Below, piece by piece: positions 17,291-26,714 of a stretch of DNA of 37,234 nt. Every line of letters begins with the position of its first letter. Positions within the stretch are counted from its first letter, which is position 1. Made by a program: the position numbers and the translations under genes. Source of the stretch: Phycisphaerales bacterium (GTDB lineage: Bacteria > Planctomycetota > Phycisphaerae > Phycisphaerales > UBA1924); NCBI GenBank assembly GCA_020427395.1, contig JAGQON010000033.1, forward strand, positions 1 to 37,234, given 5' to 3'. The notes beneath the pieces were generated by a model. The model saw only the letters and a program-made list of their open reading frames with translations, searched no databases and had not been told where the DNA came from.

Positions 17291-17656
17291 TCAGGCGAGT
17301 TTACTGATGATGGTAACTGGCCGCGTGTGGTCAGTGTGGTTGATACTGGCCAGTCGTTGTCCGCGCGTACACCCATACCGACTCAGAATCGCGGCTCGTG
17401 GGATATACCCTCTGGTCTCGCCTTTGGCATACACATTGCAGTCATCATTTTGTTCTATCTTGCGATCCAGCACACGAGCGATGAGCTTAGCAAAGAATAG
17501 TATTTCTTTGTCGGGGTGGGCTTATGCTCTCGATGCGACGGTTCGTGCAAGCATGCTGGATTGAAATTAGGATGTGAGTATGCGAGTCATCAATCGAATC
17601 CTCGTGTCCCGATCTAAGCGAGACTGGCTTCGCCGTTGAACGACAAGGATTCATCC
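17291..17656. other. Intergenic region, AT-richer
   Basis: A 366-base gap without a credible gene. A short minus-strand open frame (17291-17473) has only a GTG start and no recognisable protein. A perfect inverted repeat, CAAAGAA (17491-17497) with TTCTTTG (17504-17510), sits in the middle and could be an operator or hairpin. No consensus promoter was identified. Confidence 0.4.
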
Positions 17657-19036
17657 ATGCAATACCTTATTCTGTATTCATCGATCTCTGCCCTCACACA
17701 GCTTACTGGAAGCGTTCATGCACAACCAGGGCTTACTTCTGTCCCAGCGGTGGAGCTCATCTCCGGTACGCCTGCCAGCATCAGCGTGCAGACCCTCCCT
17801 GATCGACCTGGAAGCGACACCGCCATCGGTCACGACATCGTTGTCATCGCCCCCGACGAGATCTGGGGTGTCGGCGAGTGGCGAATCACTCCTGCCTCAC
17901 CATCAGAGAACGAGCTCGGATCGCAGCTCTTCCGCTACGACGGCGTGGCATGGTCCCGCTTCGACCCGCCCAATCAAGCGAGCACCTGCAACGGGCTGAT
18001 CTGGTCCATCGCGCGTTCGATCGATGCGGGCCCAGATGGAATCTACGCAGTCGGCGAGTATAAGGACGACGCATGCATCTTCACCGACACCCTGCTCTTC
18101 GAAGGCGACGCGGGTGGGTTCAGCCAGACGATCACCCCAGGGCAGAGCGCCTTCGGTGCCCAGGGTTTTCTCTTTGAGGATGTCCATGTCGATAGCGACG
18201 GTGTCGTATGGATGGGCGGGCAGTTCTCCATCGAGGTTGGCGGACCCGTGGCCACCATCATTCGCATGGACAACTCCGGATTCGAACGCTTCGATGGCCC
18301 GCTGATTCTCAGCGCGGCTCATCGCGTCCGTTCCATCGATTCCGCGTCTCCCAGCGACATCTGGGCCGCGGGTTCTGCAGGCGGGCCGGGCTCATCCGTG
18401 GGGCGCTCATACGCACTGCACTTTGATGGTTCGCAATGGTCAGAGGTGTCACCCCCACAGCACGGTTTCGGCGAGATACTCTGGGAGGCCGAAGTCGTGG
18501 GTCCCGACGATGTGTGGATGAGCGGGCAGTTCCGACGCGTGGTTGACGACGGCTCCACCGAGACCTTGCCCCTGATGTGGCACTGGGACGGATCGGGCTG
18601 GACCCGCTACGACAGCCCGGGCTTCGCCGCCGAACTCGTCGTGATGGGTCCCGATGACATCTACGGCGCAAGCAATAACACCCTGATCCACTGGGACGGC
18701 AGTTCCTGGTCCATCGCCGCCGTGGTTCCCGATGGGCTCGCCCTCAATCTGGCCATGCGTTCGCTTACCCGGGTCAGCCCCAGCGAGCTCATCGCACTCG
18801 GAGATGCCGGCGCTGAGCTCACCACCGGTCGATCGACCGTCGCTGTTCGATTCTTGCTCACGCAGACCTGCCCGGCCGACCTGACCGGTGATCAATCGCT
18901 GGACTTCTTCGATGTCAGCGCCTTCCTGAGCGCTTTCAACGCCATGGACCCCATCGCGGACATTACGGGCGATGGGAGCTTCGATTTCTTCGATGTTTCC
19001 GCGTTTCTGAATGCCTTCAACGCCGGCTGCCCGTAA
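17657..19036 (+). CDS. Secreted propeller-like protein with GC-type dockerin
   Basis: A 459-residue exported protein. After a signal peptide (about residues 1-23, ending SVHAQ) come repeats that alternate a PDDVW-x-x-G strand (PDEIWGVG, PSDIWAAG, PDDVWMSG, PDDIYGAS) with an HWDGSGW-type turn (HFDGSQWSEV, HWDGSGWTRY, HWDGSSWSIA). This pattern is common in bacterial extracellular beta-propellers with Trp-rich blades. The C-terminal dockerin-like pair starts DLTGDQSLDFFD and ends AGCP. AAGGA (17645-17649) 7 nt upstream selects the ATG at 17657 over an in-frame TTG at 17636. Function is unknown; surface binding is a guess from the fold. Confidence 0.8.
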   Translation: MQYLILYSSISALTQLTGSVHAQPGLTSVPAVELISGTPASISVQTLPDRPGSDTAIGHDIVVIAPDEIWGVGEWRITPASPSENELGSQLFRYDGVAWSRFDPPNQASTCNGLIWSIARSIDAGPDGIYAVGEYKDDACIFTDTLLFEGDAGGFSQTITPGQSAFGAQGFLFEDVHVDSDGVVWMGGQFSIEVGGPVATIIRMDNSGFERFDGPLILSAAHRVRSIDSASPSDIWAAGSAGGPGSSVGRSYALHFDGSQWSEVSPPQHGFGEILWEAEVVGPDDVWMSGQFRRVVDDGSTETLPLMWHWDGSGWTRYDSPGFAAELVVMGPDDIYGASNNTLIHWDGSSWSIAAVVPDGLALNLAMRSLTRVSPSELIALGDAGAELTTGRSTVAVRFLLTQTCPADLTGDQSLDFFDVSAFLSAFNAMDPIADITGDGSFDFFDVSAFLNAFNAGCP

Positions 19037-19081
19037 CCGGATTTCATTCGATTTCCGTCGCATCCTGGACGATATTGAAGC

Positions 19082-19123
19082 GGTACATTCACCTGGCCCC
19101 GTTCTGGGGCCGTGTACCTTTTC
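19082..19123 (+). terminator. Two-tier terminator hairpin
   Basis: An outer stem GGTACA (19082-19087) with TGTACC (19113-19118) encloses an inner stem GGCCCC (19095-19100) with GGGGCC (19106-19111), followed by TTTTC. It lies 46 nt after the stop codon at 19036. Confidence 0.65.
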
Positions 19124-19150
19124 AAACCAAGGGTCGCTGAGGACTTCGAG

Positions 19151-21992
19151 ATGAGCATGCGCGTCAAGATGGGTAGTTTGCTGGGAGCGATCACGATCGC
19201 GGCGCTGGTTTGCAGCGCCGGGGCCGCACCCGGGAAGTTCGAGGATGCCGTCAAGGGCTACGAGAAGGTCCCCGTCGCCCCCGGGCAGGGGATGTTCTAT
19301 ACCATTTTATACACGCGAGAAGGACGCGCAGGTCCTCGCGGAGCTGCCCAAGGACTTCGAGGGCAAGCGGTTCTACATGGTCGCGACGGTCGCGGCGGGC
19401 TCACCGCAGTCCGGCGTCTACTCGATCTGGGCGGACGGCGTGAACACCCCGACCAAAACGGTCTACTGGTCCCAGCGGAACGACCAGCTGATGCTGATCG
19501 AGCCGAACATCGGCGTCCGATCCAGCGGCGATCAGGAATCCAAGGCCGGCGTGGAGCGAGTCAACACCGACCGCGTGGTGCTGACGGTGCCGATCCTGGC
19601 GATGGGGCCCGGCGGTGGCCCGGTGATCGATCTGGATCAGACCCTGCTGGGCAACTCCGGCGCGTTCCTGGGCGGCTTCCTGAATCGCGCGAACCAGTCG
19701 CTGGCCAAGCTGACCAAGGCCAAGGTCTTCCCGCACAATGTCGAGCTGGGCTTCGAGCTCCCCCGCGCCAACGGGCAGTTCGCGCAGGTCCGATTCTCGC
19801 TTGGCATGCCCGAGAAGAGCGAGGGCTTCAAGCCCCGCGAGGCCGACCGGCGCGTGGGCATCTACTTCGAATCATTCGAGGACCGAGCGATCAACGACGG
19901 CGGCTCGCAGATCGTCCGCTACGCCAACCGCTGGCACATCCAGAAGGCCGACCCACGCCTCAAGATGAGCCCGCCCCGCGAGCCCATCGTCTACTACATC
20001 GAGCACACCACCCCGCTGCGCTACCGGCGCTGGGTGCGCGACGGTATCCTCGCCTGGAACAAGGCGTTCGAACAGGTGGGCATCCTCAACGCGATCGAGG
20101 TGCGCCAGCAGGACGCATCGACCGGCGCGTACATGGACATCGACCCCGAGGACATGCGCTTCTCGTTCGTCCGCTGGACCAACGCGGGCATGGGCTTCGC
20201 TATCGGCCCGGTGCACGCGCACCCCGACACCGGCGAGATCTACGAGGCTGACATCGTCATGGACGAGGGCTTCATCGGCTCCTACGCGAGCCAGTACCTG
20301 CAGACGGAGCTGGCGAGCAACGCGATGAGCGTGCTCTCGCCCGAGCTTGAGGGCTGGCTGGCGCAGAACCCCGACTGGGATCCCCGCGTCATCCTCGCCG
20401 AGCCGGGCGATCGCGAACGCGTCGCCATGCTCACCAAGGCGATGGTCGAGCAGCCGGGCGATCTGGACGAGCTGCTGATGGACGCGCCCGACACGCTCTC
20501 GCCGATGGTCTGGGCCGCCCACCGTATGCACGCCCACGATGGCGACGCGTCGCACGCGATGTGCATGATGCTGCCCGGGCTCTCGAACAACATCGCCGCG
20601 GCCCGCCTCGCGCGAGACCTGCAGCTGGGCACCATGCTCAGCGAGAAGGGCGACGATGTCACGCTGCTCGACGGGCTGCCCGAAGAGTTCGTCGGCCCGC
20701 TGCTCCGCGATGTCGTGATGCACGAGGTCGGTCACACCATGGGGCTCACCCACAACTGGAAGGGCTCGGCGCTGCACTCCATCAAGGAGATGAACACCGA
20801 GGGCTTCGATCAGCCGATCCAGTCCACGGTCATGGACTACGCCCTGACCAACATCATCGTCGACGACCCGGACAACGGGCTCAAGCAGGGCGCGTATGTG
20901 CCCATGGACATCGGGCCCTACGACATGTGGGCCATCGAGTGGAACTACACCTTCGACGACCCCAAGAAGGTCGCCGATCGCGCGGCCCAGCCCGAATACG
21001 CCTACATGGCCGAGGACGGCGCGTTCTCGCCCGACCCGCAGGCCAAGACCTGGGACCTCGGGCGTGATTCGATCGATTTCGCCGAGCAGCGCATCCGCTT
21101 CATCAACAAGGCCCGCGCCGAACTGCTCGACAAGGTCGTCGAAGACGGCCAGAGCTGGCAGAAGGCCCGCCAGGTGCACCAGCAGCTGCTGGGTATGCAG
21201 TCCGGGGCCGTGGGCATGGCCATGCACTGGGTGGGCGGCGTGCACATCACCCGCTCGATGAAGGGCCAGCCAGACGCGCTCGCGCCCATCACCCCCGTCG
21301 ATGCCGCGCAGCAGCGCCGCGCGCTCTCGTTCATCGTCGACCACGCCTTCGACGCCGATGCCTTCGGGCTCGATCCCAAGACACTGGCCTACCTGCAAAG
21401 CGACAACTGGTACGACGAGGGTTATAACACTTCGCACGCCTGGCCCATCGCCCAGAGCGTGCTCGGAATCCAGTCCTCAGCCCTCACCGGGCTCATCAAC
21501 CCGCAGCGATTGGGCTGGGTCATGGACAACGAGCTCCGCGCCGCGGAGGGCGAGGATGTGCTCACCGTGCCCGAGATCTTCGATGCCCTGCACGAGAAGA
21601 TCTGGGAACTGCCCGACATCAGCGGGCAGTACAGCAACCAGAACCCGCTCGTCGGTCAGCTGCAGCGCAACCTGCAGAGTGAGCACCTGAGCCGCATGAT
21701 CGACCTCGCCACAGGCATGCGCTGGCCCGGTGCCGGTGGCAACACCATCCAGGCGCTCGCCCGTATGGAGTTGCAGAAGATCGCCCGCAAGACCATGCTC
21801 TACGCGAAGGCCGCGGTGCCCGGTGGCAACACCATCCAGGCGCTCGCCCGTATGGAGTTGCAGAAGATCGCCCGCAAGACCATGCTCTACGCGAAGGCCG
21901 GCGGCGTCGATGACTACAGCCGGGCCCATCTGCGAGATGCCAACGAACGCATCGAGCGGGCACTGGAAGCGTCGTACAACCGCCGCGACTGA
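19151..21992 (+). pseudogene. Zinc metalloprotease (DUF5117/DUF4953 family) interrupted by a single-base frameshift near 19307
   Basis: Read with one base removed from the four-T run at 19305-19308, this is a 946-residue exported zinc protease. The signal peptide and first 52 residues (MSMRVKMGSLLGAI..., then VKGYEKVP) lie in the frame that starts at 19151; the remaining ~894 residues (from YTREKDAQVLAEL) lie in the next frame and run to 21992. The zinc motif HEVGHTMGLTH (first His about residue 524, DNA 20721) and a downstream VMDY Met-turn-like motif are intact, as is the long N-terminal strand-rich domain seen in DUF5117 proteins. GAGGA (19139-19143) 7 nt upstream supports the ATG at 19151. 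Near the C terminus a 29-residue period is exactly duplicated. There is no dockerin. As written, translation from 19151 would leave frame after residue 52 and run out of frame to 20251. A sequencing error, a recent mutation or programmed slippage are all possible; only the first would make the gene intact. Confidence 0.8.
21733..21900 (+). repeat. Exact tandem duplication, 81-bp copies at an 87-bp period
   Basis: Bases 21733-21813 and 21820-21900 are identical by eye, with a 6-bp spacer. The period is 29 codons, so the frame is kept and the protein repeats GGNTIQALARMELQKIARKT and the residues after it. Perfect identity, including third codon positions, argues for a recent duplication or an assembly artefact. 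Confidence 0.9.
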
Positions 21993-22014
21993 GTGCGTAT
22001 ATAGCTCCATCCAC

Positions 22015-22043
22015 ACGCCCGGGGCTTGTTCCCGGGCGTTTTT
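22015..22043 (+). terminator. Intrinsic terminator of the metalloprotease gene
   Basis: ACGCCCGGG (22015-22023) pairs with CCCGGGCGT (22031-22039) over a 7-nt loop and runs into TTTTTC, 22 nt after the stop codon. Confidence 0.9.
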
Positions 22044-22116
22044 CGTGCGCACGGACTCCATGTATTGTCCTTGATCCTTGCGGCTCGATCTGCGATGCTG
22101 CGGTGGAGGAGATCCC

Positions 22117-23412
22117 ATGCGCACACATACGGCTTCATTGCTTCTAACCGCCCTGCTCACCCCCGCCTGTCTCGCGCAGAGCTCGCTTCCCGCGATCTTT
22201 GTCGCCAACGAGGGCAACCTCGAGGGCAGCGTCAGCAGCTTGCTCGTTGAGAGCGACGGCTCGCTGACCTTCATCGACCGGGTCATCACCGGCTCGCGCA
22301 GCACCACCAGCCAGCCGTGCCCCGGGTGCAACTCCTACGCGATCGATCTCTCGCCCAACGGGCGCTACCTGGCGACGAGCCACGCGTCGGGCAACGGGCC
22401 GGAGAACTTCACGATCTACGAGGTCGCATCAGACGCGTCGTTGAGCATCGTCGAGGTCATCACCGTGCCCCAGGGTGGGCTCGATCTCGCGTGGGTGCGT
22501 GACGACCTGCTCGCCGTGTGCATTACCGACCTGAGCGGCTCCAACGAGCTGCGCCTGTACAACTGGGACGGTGTAAGCCAGCAGCTCACCCTCGCCGACG
22601 CCGATGTGTCGGGCTCGTTCCTCACATCGGTGGCCGTGCACCCCAGCGGTCGCTGGATTGTGTGCAACGATTCCTTCGCCAACACCGCGCGCGTCTACGA
22701 GGTCAACGGCGATCAGGCCGCGCTCAACCAGACGATCGGCTTCGGCGTGTACGGCGTCTCCATCGCCTTCAGCCCCGATGGCAGCTTCGCCTACGCCGCG
22801 GGCGGCATCAGCGCCGGTGGGCACGCGTTCGCCGGGTTCAGCTTCGACGACTCCAGCGGCATGCTCAGCGAGCTTCCGGGAAGCCCGTTCACCTCACCCG
22901 GCTCATCGCCCAAGGGCTTCGCCTTCTCGACCGACGGCCAGCTGCTCTTTGTTTCGCACGGCTCAGACGCCACCATCCGCTCATTCTCGCTCGACGCCGG
23001 CGGCGTCCCGACCAGCCTGGGAACATCCTTCGATGTTGGTTTACAGGGCACGCTGCAGGGCATGGACACGCTCGAAGGGCGCTTGTTCGCCATGGACGAC
23101 TCGACCGCGATCGACGGCGTCTCCGGCGCCTACAGCTTCGACATCAACCCCATCACCGGCGCACTCACCCCAGTGGCCGGCTCGCCGGTGCCCACCCTTG
23201 GCATCAGCCCCAACGATGTCGTCGCGTGGGACCCGGCCTCGGACTGCTTGCCCGACTTCACGGGCGACGGTGTGCTCAACTTCTTCGATGTCTCGGCTTT
23301 TATCAACGCGTTCAACGCAAACGACCCGAGCGCGGACCTCAATGACGACGGCGCATGGAACTTCTTCGATGTGAGTCTGTTCATCAACGCCTACAACGCT
23401 GGGTGTCCATAA
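22117..23412 (+). CDS. Secreted lactonase-like seven-bladed propeller with GC-type dockerin
   Basis: A 431-residue exported protein. A signal peptide (residues 1-21, ending ACLAQ) is followed by a propeller with blades such as AIDLSPNGRYLATSH, SVAVHPSGRWIVCND, SIAFSPDGSFAYAAG and GFAFSTDGQLLFVSH. This S/H-PDGR-x-hhh pattern is typical of the YVTN/6-phosphogluconolactonase-like fold. The final ~55 residues are a dockerin-like pair (first loop DFTGDGVLNFFD, end NAGCP). GGAGGAG (22105-22111) lies 5 nt before the ATG at 22117. True lactonase activity is doubtful for a secreted dockerin protein; a structural or binding role is as likely. Confidence 0.82.
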   Translation: MRTHTASLLLTALLTPACLAQSSLPAIFVANEGNLEGSVSSLLVESDGSLTFIDRVITGSRSTTSQPCPGCNSYAIDLSPNGRYLATSHASGNGPENFTIYEVASDASLSIVEVITVPQGGLDLAWVRDDLLAVCITDLSGSNELRLYNWDGVSQQLTLADADVSGSFLTSVAVHPSGRWIVCNDSFANTARVYEVNGDQAALNQTIGFGVYGVSIAFSPDGSFAYAAGGISAGGHAFAGFSFDDSSGMLSELPGSPFTSPGSSPKGFAFSTDGQLLFVSHGSDATIRSFSLDAGGVPTSLGTSFDVGLQGTLQGMDTLEGRLFAMDDSTAIDGVSGAYSFDINPITGALTPVAGSPVPTLGISPNDVVAWDPASDCLPDFTGDGVLNFFDVSAFINAFNANDPSADLNDDGAWNFFDVSLFINAYNAGCP

Positions 23413-23521
23413 GAATCAGTTCCATGAATATTGAATTTTGAAACAGGCGCCACGAGATGCACGAATATCCCCATGCACGAGCCGGGTGGATCGATCGTGC
23501 ATGACCTTGGGGACCACGAAT

Positions 23522-25588
23522 ATGCATCGAAACAGAGCTCTTGATCTCACCGTGATTCGGACAGTACTTTGTCTGATGTTCGCTTCGACTATCGCGTTCG
23601 CACAACCGACCAACTGCACCGGGGAGCTGCTCGGCTCGTTCGGTGGCGGTGCGCACGGGTTCGCCAGTTCGGGCGATGGGCGTGTGTATCTTGCCCTTGG
23701 AAGCGGTGGGCTGATGGTGGTGGATGCAAGCGATCCATCGAACCCCGTGTCCATCGGCCAGTTTTCTACCGATGATTTCGCTGAGGATGTTGAAGTCCGT
23801 AATGGCTATGTCTACCTCCTCATTCAACTCGGGGCGAGTTCGAGCCTGTCCGTGATCGACGCGAGCAATCCGGCGAACCTCTCCGAGGTATTGCAGATTC
23901 CACTGCCCGATGATGCGAAGCAGATCAGGGTCGACCAGGACAGGCTGTATGTCGAGAATGGCGATGCGGGTGTGATCATCTTTGATATCAGCAACGCTTC
24001 AAGCCCGACTCAGATGGGTCTGATCAGCACGCCCTCCTCGGCAGAGAGCATCTATGTCCATGGCGGCTACGCGTACATCGCGGCATCGGATCGACTAATC
24101 ATCGCGGATGTGTCGAACCCGAGCAGTCCTCAGGTTGTCTCCCAGCTCGAGGGTTTTGATCGGGCCGAGCAGATTGTCGGCAGCGGGGATGGCTTTGTGT
24201 TTATCACCGGGTTGCTGGATCAACCGGTCACGGTGGTTGATGTGCGTGTGCCCCAGAGCCCTGTGATCGCCGATCAATCTGAGATCTACTCCACGAACAC
24301 CGAGTTCGCGTACCAGAACGGGTACCTCTATCTCGGCAGCTGGGGCCAATCTGTCGGGTTGCGTGTGTTCGATGTCCGCGATCCGTTTGATATCCAGATG
24401 ATCAACGATGTGAATGATCTTGGTTTCACGAACAACCTGCAGATCATCAATGACCGCCTCTTCGTGTCATCGGCGTTCGATGGGTTCCGCGTGCTCGATC
24501 TCGACTCGCCGACAGACCCACAGGAGCGGAGCAGGTTCGGCATCCCGTACTATGTCGTGGATGTTGGTGTGCACGGCGATCGCCTGCTCATCGCGGATTT
24601 GGAATCAGGCCTGTACCTCGCGGAGATGTATGATCCGGCATCATCTCGTGTCGTGAATCGTGCTGATCTCGCGGACCAGGCGAGCGACATCGTGATCGTG
24701 GGCGATCTGGCCTATGTGTCAACAAACAACAACTCTCAGGGCGGATCGCTGCGCATCATCGATCTTGAGGACCCGAATGAGGCGTACCTGATCGGGTCCG
24801 TTGAAACGAATCAGGGTATCGATTCGGTTGAGGTCTCGGGCGATCTGGCCTTTGTCTCGTTCACCGATGACGGTTTCGGTATTGTTGATATCAGCGTTCC
24901 GACTGCTCCGATGCTTCTGAGCGAGGTTTCAACCGGCGATCATCCCTATGGGGTGGGTGTGCACGCGGGCATGCTGTATCTCACGCAGGGAGCACGGGAT
25001 TTTCTGATCTATGACATCAGCGATCCGAGCACGCCTGCCCTGGTCAGTGACAGAACGGATCTCGGTTTCTCCAGAGACATCATCGTTCGTGGTGACCGTG
25101 CGTTCGTGATGCAGTTGTTGGGTGTGTTCGCGGTCTACGACCTTACCGATCCGGCTGATCCACAGCAGATCGCGCAGCTCTCCAACATCCGGCAGAACTC
25201 ACAGAGTCACATGACGCTGGTCAACAACACGGTGTACGCGTGTGGGAGCGATGACTCCGTGATCGGAATCGACATCAGCGACCCGAGCAACCCGGCCGAG
25301 TTCTCCAGGTTCGAGGGGATCAGGTACCCGAACGCCATCGCGGTTGACGGGTCAAGCATGTTCGTCGCGGGCACGTTCAGCGGCATGCACACGCTGGCGA
25401 CCTCTGGGTGCCCGGTCGGTTGCCTGCCCGATCTGAACCTCGACGCCCAGCTCGATTTCTTCGATGTCAGCGCCTTCCTCACCGCGTATGCCGCCATGGA
25501 TCCGAGTGCGGACCTGACGGGGGACGGCTTGCTGGACTTCTTCGATGTCAGCGCCTTCTTAGTCGCGTACAAGGCGGGCTGCCCGTAA
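23522..25588 (+). CDS. Secreted LVIVD-repeat double beta-propeller with GC-type dockerin (paralogue of 2422)
   Basis: A 688-residue exported protein with the same architecture as the gene at 2422. A signal peptide (about residues 1-28, ending IAFAQ) is followed by LVIVD units such as GLMVVDASDPSNP, GFGIVDISVPTAP and SVIGIDISDPSNP. Again I count thirteen clear units and one partial unit before the Cys-rich linker, fitting two seven-bladed propellers. The dockerin-like pair has Ala in place of Gly in the first loop (DLNLDAQLDFFD) and ends KAGCP. Both proteins begin their mature part C-x-GELLGS/GELVGS, which confirms common descent. The start rests on the signal peptide and a GGGGA (23509-23513) 8 nt upstream. 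Ligand unknown. Confidence 0.85.
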   Translation: MHRNRALDLTVIRTVLCLMFASTIAFAQPTNCTGELLGSFGGGAHGFASSGDGRVYLALGSGGLMVVDASDPSNPVSIGQFSTDDFAEDVEVRNGYVYLLIQLGASSSLSVIDASNPANLSEVLQIPLPDDAKQIRVDQDRLYVENGDAGVIIFDISNASSPTQMGLISTPSSAESIYVHGGYAYIAASDRLIIADVSNPSSPQVVSQLEGFDRAEQIVGSGDGFVFITGLLDQPVTVVDVRVPQSPVIADQSEIYSTNTEFAYQNGYLYLGSWGQSVGLRVFDVRDPFDIQMINDVNDLGFTNNLQIINDRLFVSSAFDGFRVLDLDSPTDPQERSRFGIPYYVVDVGVHGDRLLIADLESGLYLAEMYDPASSRVVNRADLADQASDIVIVGDLAYVSTNNNSQGGSLRIIDLEDPNEAYLIGSVETNQGIDSVEVSGDLAFVSFTDDGFGIVDISVPTAPMLLSEVSTGDHPYGVGVHAGMLYLTQGARDFLIYDISDPSTPALVSDRTDLGFSRDIIVRGDRAFVMQLLGVFAVYDLTDPADPQQIAQLSNIRQNSQSHMTLVNNTVYACGSDDSVIGIDISDPSNPAEFSRFEGIRYPNAIAVDGSSMFVAGTFSGMHTLATSGCPVGCLPDLNLDAQLDFFDVSAFLTAYAAMDPSADLTGDGLLDFFDVSAFLVAYKAGCP

Positions 25589-25609
25589 TCAATCGATTCG
25601 ATCGCTACC

Positions 25610-25633
25610 AAACCCGCGATACGCGGGTTTTTT
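25610..25633 (+). terminator. Intrinsic terminator
   Basis: AAACCCGCG (25610-25618) pairs with CGCGGGTTT (25622-25630) over a 3-nt loop and ends in six T residues, 21 nt after the stop codon. Confidence 0.9.
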
Positions 25634-25694
25634 CTTGTTCAGTTGGCCTTCCGTGATACCATGCGACTCCACGAACACCCCGAGAGAGACCGAC

Positions 25695-26714
25695 ATGAAA
25701 GTCCGATATGTGCCGTTCCTGCTGATCGCGAGTGCATCCGTGCCCGCGATGGCACAGGATGTCCTGCTCATCCCCGATTCCGGCTCCGACCGCGTCTGGG
25801 CGTTCAGCGCCGTCGATGGCGGGCTGATCGACAACGCCTTCATCAACGACCCGGGCACGGTGGGGGGCATCAATGTCTTCGACCGCCCGCTCGAGGTCCT
25901 GCTGGGTAGCGACGGCAACCTGCTCGTCAGCGACCAGTTCAGCGATGTCGTCAGCGAGTTCGCGCCCGACGGCTCGTTTATCCGCGTCTTCTCCAACGGC
26001 GGCGTGCGCGATACCGATGTCATGGACAATATCCGCGGCGGGCATGTGCTCACCGCCGGCCCGCACGCGGGCAGCGTGCTCATCACCAACTCTGGACGCC
26101 TCAACGACCTGGTGATCTCGCAGAAGAATGTCAAGAGCTTAGACGCCGATGACGGAAGCGAGCAGCCCGACTTCGCGTTCAACCGCTACGGCGGGATCCG
26201 CGGGCCCTTCGATGTGATCGAGTACAACGGCGAGGTCCTCGTGGCCGACGAGGGACAGGACAAGATCGTCCGCTACACGCTCGACGGCAAGTTCAACGAG
26301 CAGTTCGTCAACAGCATCTCGCTGCCCCAGCTCGACTTCCCCCAGCAGATGGCCATCGCCGGCAACGGCAACCTGCTCGTCTGCTCGTTCAGCAACGGCG
26401 TGATCCTTGAGTTTGACCCAAGCGCCAACCTCGTCGGCCAGTACGACCCGGGCACGCTCGATCTCTACCGCGGCATCGCCGAGCTCGACAACGGCAACCT
26501 GCTCGTCACCACGACGACCGGCGTCTACGAGGTCACCCGCACCGGCATCGTGGTCGATGTTGAGGCCACAGGCACCGAGTTCCGCTACATCACCCGCATG
26601 CCCGTGATGGGGCGGGTCGCGGAGTTCAAGCCCGACACCGAGTCGCTGCCGATGCCCGATCCTGACACACGCGATCGTGACGAAATCCTTGCCGACGAAA
26701 GGGGTGAATCATGA
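25695..26714 (+). CDS. Secreted NHL-like propeller protein without dockerin
   Basis: A 339-residue exported protein: signal peptide (about residues 1-21, ending PAMAQ), then NHL/SMP-30-like blades such as VLLGSDGNLLVSDQFSD, DVIEYNGEVLVADEGQD, QMAIAGNGNLLVCSFSNG and GIAELDNGNLLVTTTTG. Repeats of the GNLLV-x-D/S type suggest a six- or seven-bladed propeller. Unlike most neighbours it has no dockerin and ends in an acidic, Asp/Arg-rich tail. Its stop overlaps the start of the next gene (ATGA at 26711-26714), so the two are translationally coupled. The ATG at 25695 follows a GAGAGA purine run and opens the signal peptide. No enzyme motif was seen. Confidence 0.8.
   Translation: MKVRYVPFLLIASASVPAMAQDVLLIPDSGSDRVWAFSAVDGGLIDNAFINDPGTVGGINVFDRPLEVLLGSDGNLLVSDQFSDVVSEFAPDGSFIRVFSNGGVRDTDVMDNIRGGHVLTAGPHAGSVLITNSGRLNDLVISQKNVKSLDADDGSEQPDFAFNRYGGIRGPFDVIEYNGEVLVADEGQDKIVRYTLDGKFNEQFVNSISLPQLDFPQQMAIAGNGNLLVCSFSNGVILEFDPSANLVGQYDPGTLDLYRGIAELDNGNLLVTTTTGVYEVTRTGIVVDVEATGTEFRYITRMPVMGRVAEFKPDTESLPMPDPDTRDRDEILADERGES

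Noticed and set aside
17291..17473. Short minus-strand open frame in an intergenic gap
   Set aside because: It has only a GTG start with no ribosome binding site, and no recognisable protein; it may be chance.
19245..21992. Intact protease gene starting at the in-frame ATG at 19245
   Set aside because: The first ~20 residues from that ATG are out-of-frame sequence (MPSRATRRSPSPP) without a signal peptide or ribosome site, while the real signal peptide lies upstream in the other frame; the frameshift reading explains both parts.
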